From Atkinsonella hypoxylon (lineage: Eukaryota > Ascomycota > Sordariomycetes > Hypocreales > Clavicipitaceae): a stretch of 41,328 bases of DNA. The stretch is from contig JFHB01000248.1 of the NCBI GenBank assembly GCA_000729835.1, positions 1 through 41,328 on the forward strand. The letters run 5' to 3'. The stretch's first letter is position 1. Every line of letters begins with the position of its first letter. A program made the position numbers and the translations under genes. The notes under the pieces are model-generated. The model was not told the DNA's origin. It saw only the letters and a list, made by a program, of their open reading frames with translations, and searched no databases. Below, piece after piece: positions 40,531-41,328 of this stretch.

Positions 40531-41328
40531 TGTCGACAGAAGACGAAAGATGGAGAACGAAACAATTGATTATTCTGAGGAGCGGTGTTGGCGATGTCGC
40601 GGAGACGCATTTCCCAACTTTCAGTCACAGTTCCCTCTTATGTATTGATTGGCAGCTGCCATCACTTAAGTACCTTAGGTAAGTACTTGGGTCCCACTTG
40701 CACTGCCTCAATGCATTGCCTCAATGCATTGCCTCAATGGATTCACAAAACAAATGTTGGTCTACGCGTCAATCACCCAACAGAGGCTATGGCCTTGAGT
40801 GCGGCAAGACAACAGGCAGGCGACGGCACAACACACCATCTTCGATACATGCGGGATACTTCCGAAAAGTCCATAATAGCTTCTGGCTATCTTATGTATC
40901 GTTTGCCTCTTGGTACCGCAGAAGTTGCTGGCTCTTGCACGGATATCATGGTTGAGGGAAGTACGGAGTAAAAGTACCAGTAACCTCTTATCCCGCTAGC
41001 CCCCAAGATTGCAGATTGGTCCAGAAGGAAGGATAAACCGTACCTTTGCCGATGGTCGGCTTGACTGCTCTTGCAATGTAACAATGTAACACATACAAGC
41101 AACATACTGCTGACTTACAGAAAATGCTGGCGCGTGCGTGAGATTATCAACAGAAACGGTAATTGATTTCCCCGGGATGCCACGCTGTATATAATAAACG
41201 CTCATTATTTTTACTAACTTGAAAGTGCCCGAAGGTTGGCTATACAAGATCTCACAGATATCATCCGTCAAAGAGCTGCAATATGTCGTTAGGACTCCGG
41301 TAAAATAAGACAGTAATACTAGTGTAAC
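40531..41328. other. Window end: promoter of the 164-residue protein gene and unassigned sequence
   Basis: About 800 bases. The first 200 should hold the promoter. It contains the CCTCAATGCATTG tandem (40705-40740), a TACGGAGTA motif (40962-40970) and a short AATGTAAC duplication (about 41074-41091). Opposite-strand frames here (40585-40971, 40996-41271) overlap and show no family features. Confidence 0.5.
40705..40740. repeat. 13-bp tandem repeat (GCCTCAATGCATT), 2.7 copies
   Basis: Two perfect units at 40705-40717 and 40718-40730, then a partial unit GCCTCAATGG. Each unit includes the palindrome ATGCAT. It lies about 180 bases upstream of the 164-residue protein's start codon. Confidence 0.9.

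Noticed and set aside
1..41328. CRISPR array or biosynthetic gene cluster
   Set aside because: No spaced direct repeats; no polyketide, peptide or terpene synthase genes are present.

Overview
The window is nuclear DNA of a filamentous ascomycete, most likely a sordariomycete and probably Hypocreales. Genes sit on both strands, spaced by hundreds of bases to about 3 kb. Coding exons are long and interrupted by short 60-90 nt GT...AG introns. The gene set is typically fungal (Dsc4/DUF1746, Ssr4/DUF1750, HxB-type molybdenum cofactor sulfurase, an Ech42-like GH18 chitinase). There are no bacterial operons, CRISPR arrays or phage genes. The assignment to Hypocreales is inferred from how the proteins look, not from any search. 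|| Layout: a (CT)n/T-rich leader and a Taf3-like TFIID subunit (552-1304, +); a mitochondrial PPR-like protein (4339-1850, -) divergent from the rRNA-processing factor Rcl1 (4711-5922, +); Dsc4 (7210-6014, -), tail-to-tail with Rcl1; a 3-kb gene-poor stretch ending in a small three-exon gene for a 69-residue protein (10242-10571, +); the G-patch protein Pxr1 (11877-10803, -); the Ars2/Serrate zinc-finger protein (15692-12946, -), divergent from a molybdenum cofactor sulfurase (16824-19363, +); a secreted GH18 chitinase (20725-22484, +), convergent with a predicted GPI-anchored secreted protein of unknown function (24349-22964, -); the SWI/SNF-RSC subunit Ssr4 (28136-25790, -); 6-phosphogluconate dehydrogenase (30836-28740, -), divergent from an RBM42-like RRM protein (31925-33049, +); a TPT/SLC35-type transporter (35668-33737, -); then about 4.3 kb of accessory sequence with a decayed Ty3/gypsy retroelement and a dense set of GTACGGAGTAC motifs; and last an unrecognised 164-residue protein (40530-40036, -). 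|| Most genes are housekeeping and unrelated to each other: transcription (Taf3, Ssr4), RNA metabolism (Rcl1, Pxr1, Ars2, RBM42-like), central carbon metabolism (Gnd1), cofactor activation (HxB), membrane and protein quality control (Dsc4). They do not form a pathway cluster. The accessory part is 35.8-41.3 kb, where retroelement remnants, inverted repeats and an orphan gene lie together. I found no convincing new multi-gene system. The observations most worth a second look are the 69-residue gene with its long upstream region, the TACGGAGTA repeat family with its inverted arrangement, the retroelement relic, the extended chitinase N-terminus and the in-frame stop in the Taf3-like gene. || Exon-intron models were built by hand from splice-site consensus, reading-frame continuity and family knowledge. 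Most close to an exact number of codons. Functions rest on recognised protein families; no database search was run.
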